Below, one piece after another: positions 1 to 8,371 of a stretch of 64,000 nt of DNA. Origin of the DNA: Polynucleobacter sp. MWH-UH25E (lineage in GTDB: Bacteria > Pseudomonadota > Gammaproteobacteria > Burkholderiales > Burkholderiaceae); contig NZ_CP061286.1 in NCBI RefSeq assembly GCF_018687095.1, forward strand, positions 992,001 through 1,056,000, in the 5' to 3' direction. Numbering within the stretch: position 1 is the stretch's first letter; each line of letters starts with the position of its first letter. The notes under the pieces are model-generated. The model had not been told where the DNA came from. It ran no database searches and saw nothing but the letters and a program-made list of their open reading frames with translations. The position numbers were made by a program, and so were the translations under genes.

Positions 1-303
1 ACATTAGGTAATCAACCGCCCATGACTTGCAAGGAGCTGGGTGAAAAAACCTTGGTTACTAAAGGCACCTTAACAGGTGTACTGGAGCGATTGGAATCAA
101 AGGGCATCTTGGAGCGTAAGTTAAATCCAGAGGATGCACGCAGTCAGATGATTGGATTAACTCAAGAAGGGCAGAAGTTATTTGAAAGAGTGTTCCCAGC
201 CCATTTGCAGCATCTGGGGAAAGCATTTAATCAATTAAGCGTTAAAGAGCTTGCAAGCGTTTCAGATGCTTTGCAAACCCTAACTACTGTTTTTGACAAA
301 TAA
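1..303 (+). CDS. MarR-family transcriptional regulator, 5' end cut by the window
   Basis: The frame is open from base 1, so the gene starts outside the window; about 100 C-terminal residues are visible. They contain the second half of a winged helix: the recognition helix (VTKGTLTGVLERLESKG) followed by a wing with ERKLNPEDARSQMIGLT, the usual MarR pattern ending in a long C-terminal dimerisation helix. MarR proteins are dimeric repressors that often respond to phenolic or oxidative ligands. The doxX and flavodoxin genes follow on the same strand after 26 and 48 bases, so this is probably their local regulator. No operator palindrome was identified. The family call is secure; ligand and targets are inferred. 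Confidence 0.85.
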   Translation, partial: TLGNQPPMTCKELGEKTLVTKGTLTGVLERLESKGILERKLNPEDARSQMIGLTQEGQKLFERVFPAHLQHLGKAFNQLSVKELASVSDALQTLTTVFDK

Positions 304-329
304 ATTTTTTATAAAGAAAAGGAATCAAT

Positions 330-758
330 ATGAACGCAGTTTGCAAATCTAGCGCAGGTCCATTGACATTGACAGCACGTATCTTATTAGCAGCAATTTT
401 TATCTCTGCTGGCTTATCAAAGCTCTCTGGCTTTGATGGAACAGTTGGCTATATTGCATCAAAAGGTTTACCTCTTCCAGCGGTATTGGCTACCCTCACA
501 ATCGCTTTGGAAGTGTTAGGTGGAATTGCTGTGGTGATCGGCTACAAAGCCCGTGTAGCAGGTTTCTTGCTGGCTGGTTTTTCAGTGGTTGCCGCCTTTA
601 TTTTTCATAATTTCTGGGCGGTTCCTGCTGATCAAGCCTACATCCAGAATATTATGTTTATGAAGAATTTGAGTATGGCTGGTGGCTTGTTGTTGTTGAC
701 TGTTTTTGGCGCTGGTGGATTTTCTATCGATGCTAAAAACAAGGCAAATGAGTCTTAA
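330..758 (+). CDS. DoxX family membrane protein
   Basis: A 142-residue integral membrane protein with about four hydrophobic segments (roughly residues 13-30, 49-70, 76-95 and 112-132) and the DoxX-type opening ARILLAAIFISAGLSKLSGF. DoxX/YphA-type proteins are small inner-membrane proteins linked to thiol and oxidative stress, often found with redox flavoproteins. The start has a good ribosome site (AAAGGA, 8 bases before ATG). It lies between a MarR regulator and a flavodoxin-like protein, an arrangement that suggests an inducible electrophile or quinone stress operon. The biochemical activity is unknown. Confidence 0.85.
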   Translation: MNAVCKSSAGPLTLTARILLAAIFISAGLSKLSGFDGTVGYIASKGLPLPAVLATLTIALEVLGGIAVVIGYKARVAGFLLAGFSVVAAFIFHNFWAVPADQAYIQNIMFMKNLSMAGGLLLLTVFGAGGFSIDAKNKANES

Positions 759-806
759 TTAGTAACTTAATAAACAATATTCATACGGTATTAATAGGAG
801 AATGAA

Positions 807-1358
807 ATGACAAAAGTAGCTGTTGTATTTCATAGTGGCTATGGCCACACAGTAAAGCAAGCGGAAGCGGTTGCAAAAGGTGCAAACGGTACTTTGGTTG
901 CTATTGATGCTGAAGGTAATCTTACCGATGCACAGTGGACAACTTTAAATGAAGCTGATGCGATTGTATTTGGATCGCCAACTTATATGGGTACCGTGAG
1001 CTGGCAATTTAAGAAATTTGCCGATGCTAGTTCAAAGCCATGGTTTTCACAGCAATGGAAAGATAAGGTGTTTGGTGGTTTCACAAACTCCGCAACGATG
1101 AATGGCGATAAGCATTCAACATTGCACTATTTCTTTACCTTGGCGATGCAACATTCTGGCTTGTGGGTTGGTACTGGTTTAATGCCGTCAAACTCCAAAG
1201 CGGCAAAACGTGATGACGTGAACTATGTTGGCTCATTCGCTGGTGCGATGATGCAAACCCCATCAGATGCTGGGGCCGATGAGGTGAACCCTGGCGATCT
1301 TGAGACTGCCAGACTCTATGGTCAGCGCATTGCCGAAATCACAAAACGCTTGAAATAA
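807..1358 (+). CDS. Flavodoxin-like NAD(P)H:quinone oxidoreductase family protein
   Basis: A 183-residue protein with the flavodoxin phosphate-binding loop near the N-terminus (HSGYGHTVKQAEAV) and the middle FMN-contact loop FGSPTYMGTVSWQFKKF, as in WrbA-type and NADPH-dependent FMN reductases. Such enzymes bind FMN and reduce quinones by two electrons, avoiding radical formation. A strong ribosome site (AGGAGAATGAA) precedes the ATG. It is the last gene of the MarR-DoxX-flavodoxin group and is followed directly by a rho-independent terminator. The substrate is inferred from the family and from context. Confidence 0.85.
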   Translation: MTKVAVVFHSGYGHTVKQAEAVAKGANGTLVAIDAEGNLTDAQWTTLNEADAIVFGSPTYMGTVSWQFKKFADASSKPWFSQQWKDKVFGGFTNSATMNGDKHSTLHYFFTLAMQHSGLWVGTGLMPSNSKAAKRDDVNYVGSFAGAMMQTPSDAGADEVNPGDLETARLYGQRIAEITKRLK

Positions 1359-1382
1359 ACGACTTTTATTTTTGGCTTATGG

Positions 1383-1413
1383 AAAACCACCTTCGGGTGG
1401 TTTTTTCTTTTCG
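1383..1413 (+). terminator. Rho-independent terminator after the flavodoxin gene
   Basis: A perfect 9-bp stem (AAAACCACC / GGTGGTTTT) closes a UUCG tetraloop and is followed by a T-rich tail. It sits 24 bases after the stop codon. Confidence 0.9.
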
Positions 1414-1487
1414 GAGAGACAGGGCTTATAATGGCGTAAGCAATTGAATTAAAAGAGATTATTCTCTAAAAATCCCTTTCTGTACGT

Positions 1488-1516
1488 TTGACAGCCAATA
1501 GGGGCTCTTGGACAAT
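1488..1516 (+). promoter_or_regulatory. Candidate sigma-70 promoter of the ccm operon
   Basis: A perfect -35 hexamer TTGACA (1488-1493) is separated by 17 bases from GACAAT (1511-1516), which matches 4 of 6 positions of the -10 consensus. The predicted start near 1523 leaves a short leader before the ccmA ATG. A second, isolated TATAAT at 1427-1432 lacks a good -35 element. Confidence 0.5.
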
Positions 1517-1550
1517 GCGTTTGGCGGTTTGATTCAAGCCCTAAGCCCTC

Positions 1551-2198
1551 ATGACAGCCCATTTTTCCTCGACCTCCAGTAACGACAGCTTGACTCTACA
1601 AGCTCAAGATTTGGCGTGTGTACGTGGGGAGCGAAAATTATTCTCTAAGCTCAGTTTTGATTTGTCCTCGGGTGATTGTCTTCATGTACGTGGCGAAAAT
1701 GGCGTTGGAAAAACCAGTTTGCTGCGCTTATTGACTGGCTTATCGAAGCCCGATGCAGGCCAGATTTTGTGGAATCAAGAATCCATCTCAAAACAGACTG
1801 ATCGATACCACCGCGAACTATTGTTTTTAGGTCACCGGGATGCTCTTAAGGAAGAGTTAACCGCCCTTGAGAATCTTCAAACTTATGCTGAGCTTGATGG
1901 AATTGCATTGCCTGTTGAAAAAGCATTGGCGGCATTGTGGCGTTTTGGATTGCGTGGCCGTGAAAGTTTGCCAGTCAATTGTTTGTCGGCTGGACAGAAG
2001 CGCAGGGTATTGATGGCGCGTATGCTTACGCGTCAAGCGAAATTGTGGATATTAGATGAGCCCTTTAATGCGCTTGATGTAAACGCAGTTGCTCAGCTTG
2101 AAGAGCTAATGACTGAACATCTAGCATCAGGTGGCTTATTGGTATTGACTAGCCACCAGGCAGTCAGCGTTCCTGGCGTAAGGGTGCTGGATCTATGA
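1551..2198 (+). CDS. ccmA: Heme exporter ATP-binding protein CcmA
   Basis: ABC ATPase of 215 residues that, with CcmB, powers the release of heme-loaded CcmE from CcmC during system I cytochrome c maturation. Visible motifs are Walker A (GENGVGKTS, residues 48-56), the signature LSAGQKRR (about 145-152) and Walker B LWILDEP (about 165-171). The length is normal for CcmA. It opens a nine-gene ccm operon in which each gene overlaps the next or nearly so; its stop overlaps the ccmB start by 4 bases. No clear Shine-Dalgarno site precedes the ATG. Confidence 0.96.
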   Translation: MTAHFSSTSSNDSLTLQAQDLACVRGERKLFSKLSFDLSSGDCLHVRGENGVGKTSLLRLLTGLSKPDAGQILWNQESISKQTDRYHRELLFLGHRDALKEELTALENLQTYAELDGIALPVEKALAALWRFGLRGRESLPVNCLSAGQKRRVLMARMLTRQAKLWILDEPFNALDVNAVAQLEELMTEHLASGGLLVLTSHQAVSVPGVRVLDL

Positions 2199-2860
2199 GC
2201 GCCCTATTTGCAGTTGTTCGTCGTGACTTATTATTAGTGGCACGCCGTAAGAGTGAAGTGCTTACCGCGTTATTCTTCTTTGTAGTTGTCACTAGTCTTT
2301 TCCCGCTGGGCATTGGTGCTGATGCGGCACTCTTGCGCAAGATTGCGCCAGGAGTGATCTGGGTGGCGGCTTTGTTGTCGACTTTACTGGGGCTGCATCG
2401 GATGTTCGCAGTTGATTATGCGGATGGCGCTCTCGAGCAAATGGCATTGTCACCTCAGCCAATGGTGATGATTGTCGCGGGAAAAATTATGGCGCATTGG
2501 ATTGTGTGCGGTTTGCCGCTTGTGATCTTGGCACCTGTTATTGGTATTCAGTTTGACTTAGATAAAAGCTCTCTGTATGTATTAATGGGAACGCTTCTAT
2601 TGGGTACCCCAGTTTTGTCTTTATTAGGTTCTATTGGTGCGGCTCTGACCTTGGGTGTGCGTGGAGGAAGTTTGCTGGTGAGTTTGCTGATATTGCCTCT
2701 CTATACTCCAGTATTAATTTTCGGTGCTGGCGCGGTATATGCGAATAATGTTGGCTTGGATGCTTCAGGACATTTTTCGCTCTTGGGCGCTATTTTCATT
2801 TTGGCTTTAGCATTTGTACCGTGGGTCAGCGCCAGCGCCGTAAAGATTGCAATTGAATGA
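2195..2860 (+). CDS. ccmB: Heme exporter membrane protein CcmB
   Basis: A 221-residue polytopic inner-membrane protein with about six hydrophobic segments, starting from a typical short cytoplasmic lead (VVRRDLLLVARRKSEV). It is the permease partner of CcmA in the complex that recycles holo-CcmE. The start overlaps ccmA and the stop overlaps ccmC by 4 bases each, implying translational coupling. Length and position in the operon are canonical. Confidence 0.95.
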   Translation: MSALFAVVRRDLLLVARRKSEVLTALFFFVVVTSLFPLGIGADAALLRKIAPGVIWVAALLSTLLGLHRMFAVDYADGALEQMALSPQPMVMIVAGKIMAHWIVCGLPLVILAPVIGIQFDLDKSSLYVLMGTLLLGTPVLSLLGSIGAALTLGVRGGSLLVSLLILPLYTPVLIFGAGAVYANNVGLDASGHFSLLGAIFILALAFVPWVSASAVKIAIE

Positions 2861-3633
2861 CAGAGAATACTTTTTCTAATAGCCGCTTGATCAATTGGTT
2901 TAAGTTATCAAGCCCAAGCATCTTCTATCCGGTGGCGGGTAAGCTCATCCCTTTCTTCTGGGTCTTAACTGCAATCTTTGGTGCGATCGGACTGTGGATT
3001 AGTTTTTTTGTTGCGCCTGTTGATGCTGTGCAAGGACAGGGCTACCGCATCATTTTTATTCATGTTCCTGCATCTTGGATGTCGATGTTTATTTATATCG
3101 TGATGGCGGCTTGGGCGGGAATAGGCCTCATCTTTAATACACGTTTGTCTGCAATGATGGCTCAAGCCTTAGCACCCGTTGGTGCTTGGATGGCATTTCT
3201 ATCCTTATGGACTGGTGCATTTTGGGGTAAGCCAATGTGGGGCGCATGGTGGGTTTGGGATGCGCGCCTGACATCAGAATTAATTTTGTTATTTTTGTAC
3301 TTGGGTTTTATCGCGTTACAAGCCTCTATTGATAACCCACGTAGAGCTGATAAAGCAGGTGCAATCTTGGCTTTAGTCGGTGTTGTGAATGTGCCAATTA
3401 TTTATTTCTCGGTGAAGTGGTGGAATACCTTGCATCAGGGCGCCTCAGTTTCATTAACGAAAGCTCCTGCAATGGCGCAAACGATGTTGTGGGGAATGTT
3501 GATGATGGCGCTTTGTTTTTGGATGTATTCAATTGCGGTAGGGTTAATGCGGGTGCGCACAATCATTCTGGAGCGTGAAGCTCATGCGGATTGGGTGAAG
3601 CAGTTACATGAAGTAAAAGAGGTAAATGGCTAA
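2857..3633 (+). CDS. ccmC: Heme-handling protein CcmC
   Basis: A 258-residue inner-membrane protein with six predicted membrane segments and the tryptophan-rich WWD motif in a periplasmic loop (WGAWWVWDARLTSEL, around residues 128-142). Conserved flanking histidines are present (His69 in FIHVPASWMS, and a second in WWNTLHQGAS). CcmC presents heme to CcmE and catalyses its covalent attachment there. The stop codon shares its last base with the ccmD start. Confidence 0.96.
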   Translation: MTENTFSNSRLINWFKLSSPSIFYPVAGKLIPFFWVLTAIFGAIGLWISFFVAPVDAVQGQGYRIIFIHVPASWMSMFIYIVMAAWAGIGLIFNTRLSAMMAQALAPVGAWMAFLSLWTGAFWGKPMWGAWWVWDARLTSELILLFLYLGFIALQASIDNPRRADKAGAILALVGVVNVPIIYFSVKWWNTLHQGASVSLTKAPAMAQTMLWGMLMMALCFWMYSIAVGLMRVRTIILEREAHADWVKQLHEVKEVNG

Positions 3634-3821
3634 TGTGGAATAGTCCAGCAGAGTTTTTTGCAATGGGCGGTTACGCCCTGTATGTATGGTGCAGCTTTGG
3701 GGTGTGCGTTTTAGTGATGCTCATTGAGCCGATTAACATTTGTATTCGCAGGAAAGCCGTCATTCAAAGACTTCAGCAAGAGCGCTTAGCGGAGCAGTTT
3801 GATCAAGAGGGTCGCCAGTGA
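3633..3821 (+). CDS. ccmD: Heme exporter protein CcmD
   Basis: A 62-residue protein with one transmembrane helix (about residues 13-33) and a basic cytoplasmic tail (RRKAVIQRLQQE), as in CcmD, the small subunit that stabilises the CcmABC complex and is needed for release of holo-CcmE. Its start overlaps ccmC by one base and its stop overlaps ccmE by 4 bases. Sequence is poorly conserved in this family, so the call rests on size, topology and position. Confidence 0.9.
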   Translation: MWNSPAEFFAMGGYALYVWCSFGVCVLVMLIEPINICIRRKAVIQRLQQERLAEQFDQEGRQ

Positions 3822-4252
3822 AGCCAAGACATAAACGTGCACTCATCATTGTCGCTGCTCTAGCAGTGATTGCTATAGCAGCTTTACTTATTTTGAATGC
3901 GCTAAATAGCAATATTGCTCTTTATGTAACGCCAAGCGAAGTTGCTGCTGGCAAAGCTCCGCAAGGTCAAGCATTTCGGATCGGCGGTATGGTGAGAGAC
4001 GGTTCATTGAAGCGCGATGGTTTGACTGTGCACTTTGTGATCACCGATATGGTGAAAGATATTTCTGTGTCTTATACCGGTATCTTGCCGGATTTATTTA
4101 AAGAAGGTAAGGGCGCTGTGATACAAGGACGTCTTAACACTAATGGTGAGTTTGTCGCAAGTGAAGTGCTTGCGAAGCATGATGAAAACTATATGCCCCC
4201 TGAAGCGAAGCATGCTCTAGAGCAAGCGCAGAAAAATGGAAGTCAAAAATGA
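3818..4252 (+). CDS. ccmE: Periplasmic heme chaperone CcmE
   Basis: A 144-residue membrane-anchored periplasmic OB-fold protein with one N-terminal helix (about 8-28). It carries the HDENY motif (residues 121-125), whose histidine binds heme covalently and whose tyrosine acts as axial ligand in the family. CcmE carries heme from CcmC to the CcmF/H ligase. It overlaps ccmD and ccmF by 4 bases each. Confidence 0.96.
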   Translation: MKPRHKRALIIVAALAVIAIAALLILNALNSNIALYVTPSEVAAGKAPQGQAFRIGGMVRDGSLKRDGLTVHFVITDMVKDISVSYTGILPDLFKEGKGAVIQGRLNTNGEFVASEVLAKHDENYMPPEAKHALEQAQKNGSQK

Positions 4253-6168
4253 TTCCTGAGCTTGGGCATTACGCGCTGATCCTAGCGCTTTGTGTAGCTT
4301 TAATACAGGGTATCTTGCCTTTGGTGGGCGCGCATTATGGCCGTCGCGAATTTTTAGTGCTTGCAAGACCCGCTGCGCAAACCGCATTTCTACTGTTGGC
4401 AATTGCTTTTGGAACTCTCGCGTGGAGTTTTTACGTTAACGACTTCTCTGTTCTTTATGTGGCAGAGCACTCGAATTCACAGTTACCGGTAATTTATCGT
4501 TTAGGTGCGGTATGGGGCGGTCATGAGGGTTCTTTATTACTGTGGATCTTTTTATTAGGCACTTGGACTATTTTGGTTGCCCAGCTTTCAAAAGCCTTAG
4601 ATGAGTTTATGGTTGCGAGAGTCATCGGTATTTTAGGTTTAGTAAGCAGTGGTCTATTGTTATTTGTACTCTCTGCATCAAATCCTTTTGAGCGTTTATT
4701 ACCTGCCGCACAAGATGGACGATCTTTAAATCCCTTGCTACAAGATCCTGGCTTGGTGTTCCATCCGCCGATGTTGTACATGGGGTATGTTGGTTTCTCA
4801 GTAGCGTTTGCTTTTGCAATTGCCTCTTTGCTTTCTGGAAGATTGGATGCAGCATGGGCTCGCTGGTCACGTCCGTGGACAACAGCAGCTTGGATATTTT
4901 TAACGCTGGGTATCGCACTGGGATCTTGGTGGGCTTACTACGAACTTGGTTGGGGTGGCTGGTGGTTCTGGGATCCTGTTGAGAATGCATCATTTATTCC
5001 GTGGTTAGTTGGCACAGCTTTATTACACTCTTTGGCGGTAACAGAAAAACGTGGTGGCTTTAAGAGCTGGACTGTACTCTTAGCAATTACCGCTTTCTCA
5101 CTCTCATTGTTGGGAACATTCTTAGTGCGCTCTGGCGTACTTACTTCCGTTCATGCATTTGCTACCGACCCAAGACGTGGAATATTTATCTTGATATTCC
5201 TATCCTTGGTAGTGGGCTCATCATTAACTTTGTATGCGTGGCGCGCACCCAAAAATACCTTGGGCGGCAAATTTAGCTTGAGCTCAAGAGAAACTTTTAT
5301 TTTGTTAGGTAATGTGTTCTTAGTGGTTGCTGCAGGCTCTGTATTGCTTGGGACTCTTTACCCTTTGTTGATAGACGCTCTCCACTTGGGAAAAATTTCA
5401 GTAGGCCCTCCTTACTTCAATAGTGTTTTTGTCCCAATCATGGTACCGCTCTTAGTGTTAATGGGTGTTGGACCATGGGCTAATTGGAAAAATACTGAGT
5501 TGATATCAGTGCTCAAGCGTTTGTGGTCTGCAGGTTTGGTTGCCGTGATTGCAGGTGTAGCGATTCCTTTAATCATGGGCCAGTTCACCTGGTTAGCGGG
5601 ACTTGGCTTCTTATTGGCTTTTTGGATTATTGCTTCTGGCTCTTTGCAAATTCTGCGTCAGATCAAATTGGGTAAGCCAACACGCTCCTTTATTGGTATG
5701 CAAATTGCGCATCTTGGCATCGCGATCTTTGTTATTGGCGTAACCATGGTGGGCGCATATCAAGAAGAGAAAGATGTACGCATGCTTGCCGGTGACACGG
5801 TAAGCGTTGGGGGCTATCAAATTCAACTAGAGGGCGTTGAGCTTGTCCCTGGACCCAACTATCAGGCAATGCGTGGCACATTCACCTTAAGCAAGAATGG
5901 ATCGACCCAAGCTATTCTGTACCCTGAAAAGCGTAACTACTTCTCATCAACGATGCCAATGACGGAGGCGGCAATCGATATTGGTTTAACTCGAGATGTT
6001 TATGTATCTCTGGGTGAGGAATTAAGTGATAAGGCCTGGGCTGTGCGCGTGTATTACAAGCCATTCGTAGATTGGATTTGGGGTGGCTGCCTATTAATGG
6101 CTTTGGGCGGAATCTTTGCGATGATGGATAAACGTTATCGCATGAAATTAAAGAAGGCTTCGTCATGA
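4249..6168 (+). CDS. ccmF: Cytochrome c heme lyase subunit CcmF
   Basis: A 639-residue multi-spanning membrane protein of usual CcmF length. The WWD motif lies around residues 235-246 (GWGGWWFWDPVE). CcmF joins heme from CcmE to apocytochrome c together with CcmH/CcmI. It overlaps ccmE and ccmG by 4 bases. The c-type cytochromes CcoO and CcoP encoded 13 kb downstream are expected clients. Confidence 0.97.
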   Translation: MIPELGHYALILALCVALIQGILPLVGAHYGRREFLVLARPAAQTAFLLLAIAFGTLAWSFYVNDFSVLYVAEHSNSQLPVIYRLGAVWGGHEGSLLLWIFLLGTWTILVAQLSKALDEFMVARVIGILGLVSSGLLLFVLSASNPFERLLPAAQDGRSLNPLLQDPGLVFHPPMLYMGYVGFSVAFAFAIASLLSGRLDAAWARWSRPWTTAAWIFLTLGIALGSWWAYYELGWGGWWFWDPVENASFIPWLVGTALLHSLAVTEKRGGFKSWTVLLAITAFSLSLLGTFLVRSGVLTSVHAFATDPRRGIFILIFLSLVVGSSLTLYAWRAPKNTLGGKFSLSSRETFILLGNVFLVVAAGSVLLGTLYPLLIDALHLGKISVGPPYFNSVFVPIMVPLLVLMGVGPWANWKNTELISVLKRLWSAGLVAVIAGVAIPLIMGQFTWLAGLGFLLAFWIIASGSLQILRQIKLGKPTRSFIGMQIAHLGIAIFVIGVTMVGAYQEEKDVRMLAGDTVSVGGYQIQLEGVELVPGPNYQAMRGTFTLSKNGSTQAILYPEKRNYFSSTMPMTEAAIDIGLTRDVYVSLGEELSDKAWAVRVYYKPFVDWIWGGCLLMALGGIFAMMDKRYRMKLKKASS

Positions 6169-6695
6169 AAGTTAAATTTTTAATCCCATTGCTTTTGTTT
6201 ATTGTCTTAGTGGTATTTTTGGGCATTGGCCTTAACCGTGATCCACGTGAGGTTCCTTCACCTCTTATTAATAAGCCAGCACCTGCTTTTGAGGTTGCGC
6301 AACTAGCTCAGCCCAATAAAACATTTTCTCCAGTCAGCATGAAGGGCCAAGTTTGGGTTCTGAATGTCTGGGCATCTTGGTGCGTCGCTTGTCGTGAGGA
6401 GCATCCAGTCTTGGTTGAGCTATCAAAGTCTGGGGTAGCACCAGTTGTTGGGCTCGATTACAAAGATAAACGTGAAGATGCTTTAGCAATGTTGCAACGT
6501 CAAGGTGACCCCTACGTACTATCAGCATTTGATGGGAATGGCCGAGTGGGAATTAATTATGGTGTGTATGGCGTTCCAGAAACATACATCATCGATCAGG
6601 CGGGCATTATTCGATTCAAGCATATTGGCCCCATCACTATGCAGGTCTTGAACGAAAAAATATACCCATTAATTCGTGAGATCAAGAAATCATGA
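6165..6695 (+). CDS. ccmG: Thiol:disulfide interchange protein CcmG/DsbE
   Basis: A 176-residue thioredoxin-fold protein with an N-terminal membrane anchor (about 4-22) and the active-site motif WCVAC (Cys73 and Cys76). The cis-proline loop GVPETYIID is present. CcmG reduces the disulfide of apocytochrome c or CcmH in the periplasm so heme can attach. A clear ribosome site (AAGAAGG) lies inside the ccmF tail, and the gene overlaps ccmH by 4 bases. Confidence 0.95.
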   Translation: MKVKFLIPLLLFIVLVVFLGIGLNRDPREVPSPLINKPAPAFEVAQLAQPNKTFSPVSMKGQVWVLNVWASWCVACREEHPVLVELSKSGVAPVVGLDYKDKREDALAMLQRQGDPYVLSAFDGNGRVGINYGVYGVPETYIIDQAGIIRFKHIGPITMQVLNEKIYPLIREIKKS

Positions 6696-7165
6696 AATCC
6701 ATTTTCTTGGCGATTGCTTCCATTTTTATATTGCAGGTGACATATGCAAATGATGCTGCACCACTGGCGGATGATCCTGTAACAGAGCAGCGTCTGATTA
6801 GCATCTCCGAAGAAATGCGCTGCCTAGTTTGCCAAAATGAATCTTTGGCGGGATCCAGATCTGATCTAGCAAACGATCTTCGTAGAGAAATTCGTACGCT
6901 CATCAAAGAAGGTAAGAGTGATGAGCAGATTCGTAGTTTTATGGTGGAGCGATATGGTGATTTTGTGCTGTATCGTCCACCCGTCAAGCCAATTACTTGG
7001 CTTTTGTGGATCGGTCCGTTTGTGATTTTGCTGATGGGCATTAGTTTTTTGTTTTCCTACTTACGCCGTCGCAATACTAATGTGGCCGCAAAAGAACTGA
7101 GCGCTGAAGACAATCAAAAGATTGATGCTCTTCTAAATACGCTTTCTAAGAATGATCGGGATTGA
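6692..7165 (+). CDS. ccmH: Cytochrome c maturation protein CcmH
   Basis: A 157-residue protein with a signal-like N-terminus (about 1-19), the CcmH signature RCLVCQNES with redox cysteines Cys44 and Cys47, and a C-terminal membrane helix (about 100-124). It corresponds to the N-terminal part of the longer E. coli CcmH; the TPR part is the separate ccmI gene that follows. It takes part in reducing the apocytochrome thiols. It overlaps ccmG by 4 bases and ccmI by 14. Confidence 0.95.
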   Translation: MKSIFLAIASIFILQVTYANDAAPLADDPVTEQRLISISEEMRCLVCQNESLAGSRSDLANDLRREIRTLIKEGKSDEQIRSFMVERYGDFVLYRPPVKPITWLLWIGPFVILLMGISFLFSYLRRRNTNVAAKELSAEDNQKIDALLNTLSKNDRD

Positions 7166-8354
7166 CCTCATGATTAGCTTTTTCATTCCCGCATTTCTTC
7201 TATTGGTAGTAGTGCTGGTCTTATTGCTCAGACCATTCATCTTTAGTAAAGGGGAAGAAAGTACATCACGCCGTCAAATGAATGCCGCTATCTATCAAGA
7301 AGAGTTAGAAAAGTTGGCGGCAGAGCAGGCTGCCGGAAGAATTGATGCTCAAGAATATGAGATGAGTCATGCTGAGATGCGTCAGCGTCTTTTTCAGGAT
7401 GCCGAAGTTGAAGATGATAAAGCTACGATGGGCTCCGCTAAAAAGGTCATTATTGGTTTGATCGTATTTGTCGTGCTTTTATCCTCCGCTCTATATCTCG
7501 TCTTGGGTGACGTATTTCGAGTGGCGCAAAGAAATGATCAAAAGCCTATGACTCAGGCGGGCGTTGAGCAAATGGTTGCTGATTTCGCGCTGAAGATGGA
7601 AAAGGATCCAGATAATTTAAAAGGGTGGGCAATGTTGGCTCGCTCTTATCGCATCTTGGGACGCAATGAAGATGCTGCAAAAGCCTATGCGCGTGCAGGT
7701 AATTTCATTAACGACGATCCCGAGCTTCTGGCTGAGTATGCGGATGTTTTGGTTGGTACTGCCAATGGAAGTTTCAAAGGTAAGCCACTGCAATTAATTC
7801 AGCAAGCACTCAAATTGGATCCTAATAATTTATTGGCTCTGTGGTTGTCTGGTACTTCTGCATATACGAGTGGAAATTATTCTGCGGCAGCGGAAACTTG
7901 GGGGCGACTCGCAAAGCTACTGCCTCCAGGGTCGGATGAGGCACGTGCGATCGCCGCCTCTATTGAAGATGCGCGTTCTAAAGGTGGGCTTTCCAACTCC
8001 CCTGCGCTTGCTGGAAAAACAATCACTGGTCAAATTGATTTAGCTCCTGAGCTGAAGTCCAAGCTCAAGCCAGGTGATATGTTGATGGTGATTGCAAGGC
8101 AGCCAGGTGAGCGTATGCCAGTGGCAGTTCTTAAAGTGCCAGTCACTAAATTTCCATTTAGCTTTGTATTGGATGATTCATTAGCTATGAATCCTAATAA
8201 GCGGATTTCTCAGCTTTCTGAGGTCAGTGTTGAAGTTAGAATCTCAAAGACGGGTATGGCTAAGGCTGAGCCAGGAGATTTGATATCGGATACGCAAACC
8301 GTAAAGCTTGGCTCATCTAAGGTGAGCATTTTGGTTAATCAGGTTTATCCGTAA
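7152..8354 (+). CDS. ccmI: Cytochrome c biogenesis protein CcmI (TPR)
   Basis: A 400-residue protein with two N-terminal membrane helices (about 8-25 and 97-117) around a charged loop, then TPR repeats (about 150-280, including AMLARSYRILGRNEDAAKAY) and a C-terminal beta-rich domain. CcmI chaperones apocytochrome c to the heme ligase. The ATG lies inside the end of ccmH; an in-frame ATG ten codons downstream (7182) is an alternative start. It closes the ccm set; the next gene follows after 17 bases. Confidence 0.93.
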   Translation: MIGIDLMISFFIPAFLLLVVVLVLLLRPFIFSKGEESTSRRQMNAAIYQEELEKLAAEQAAGRIDAQEYEMSHAEMRQRLFQDAEVEDDKATMGSAKKVIIGLIVFVVLLSSALYLVLGDVFRVAQRNDQKPMTQAGVEQMVADFALKMEKDPDNLKGWAMLARSYRILGRNEDAAKAYARAGNFINDDPELLAEYADVLVGTANGSFKGKPLQLIQQALKLDPNNLLALWLSGTSAYTSGNYSAAAETWGRLAKLLPPGSDEARAIAASIEDARSKGGLSNSPALAGKTITGQIDLAPELKSKLKPGDMLMVIARQPGERMPVAVLKVPVTKFPFSFVLDDSLAMNPNKRISQLSEVSVEVRISKTGMAKAEPGDLISDTQTVKLGSSKVSILVNQVYP

Positions 8355-8371
8355 TTACTGAATTTCAATCT

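Noticed and set aside
1427..1432. Perfect TATAAT in the gap before ccmA
   Set aside because: No acceptable -35 hexamer lies 16-18 bases upstream (the region is the T-tract of the terminator), and TTGACA-N17-GACAAT nearer to ccmA is a better promoter.
1440..1500. Short AGAGA/TCTCT inverted repeat, considered as a small RNA
   Set aside because: The stem is only five pairs, has no terminator of its own and no match to 6S, 4.5S or tmRNA features that I can recall.
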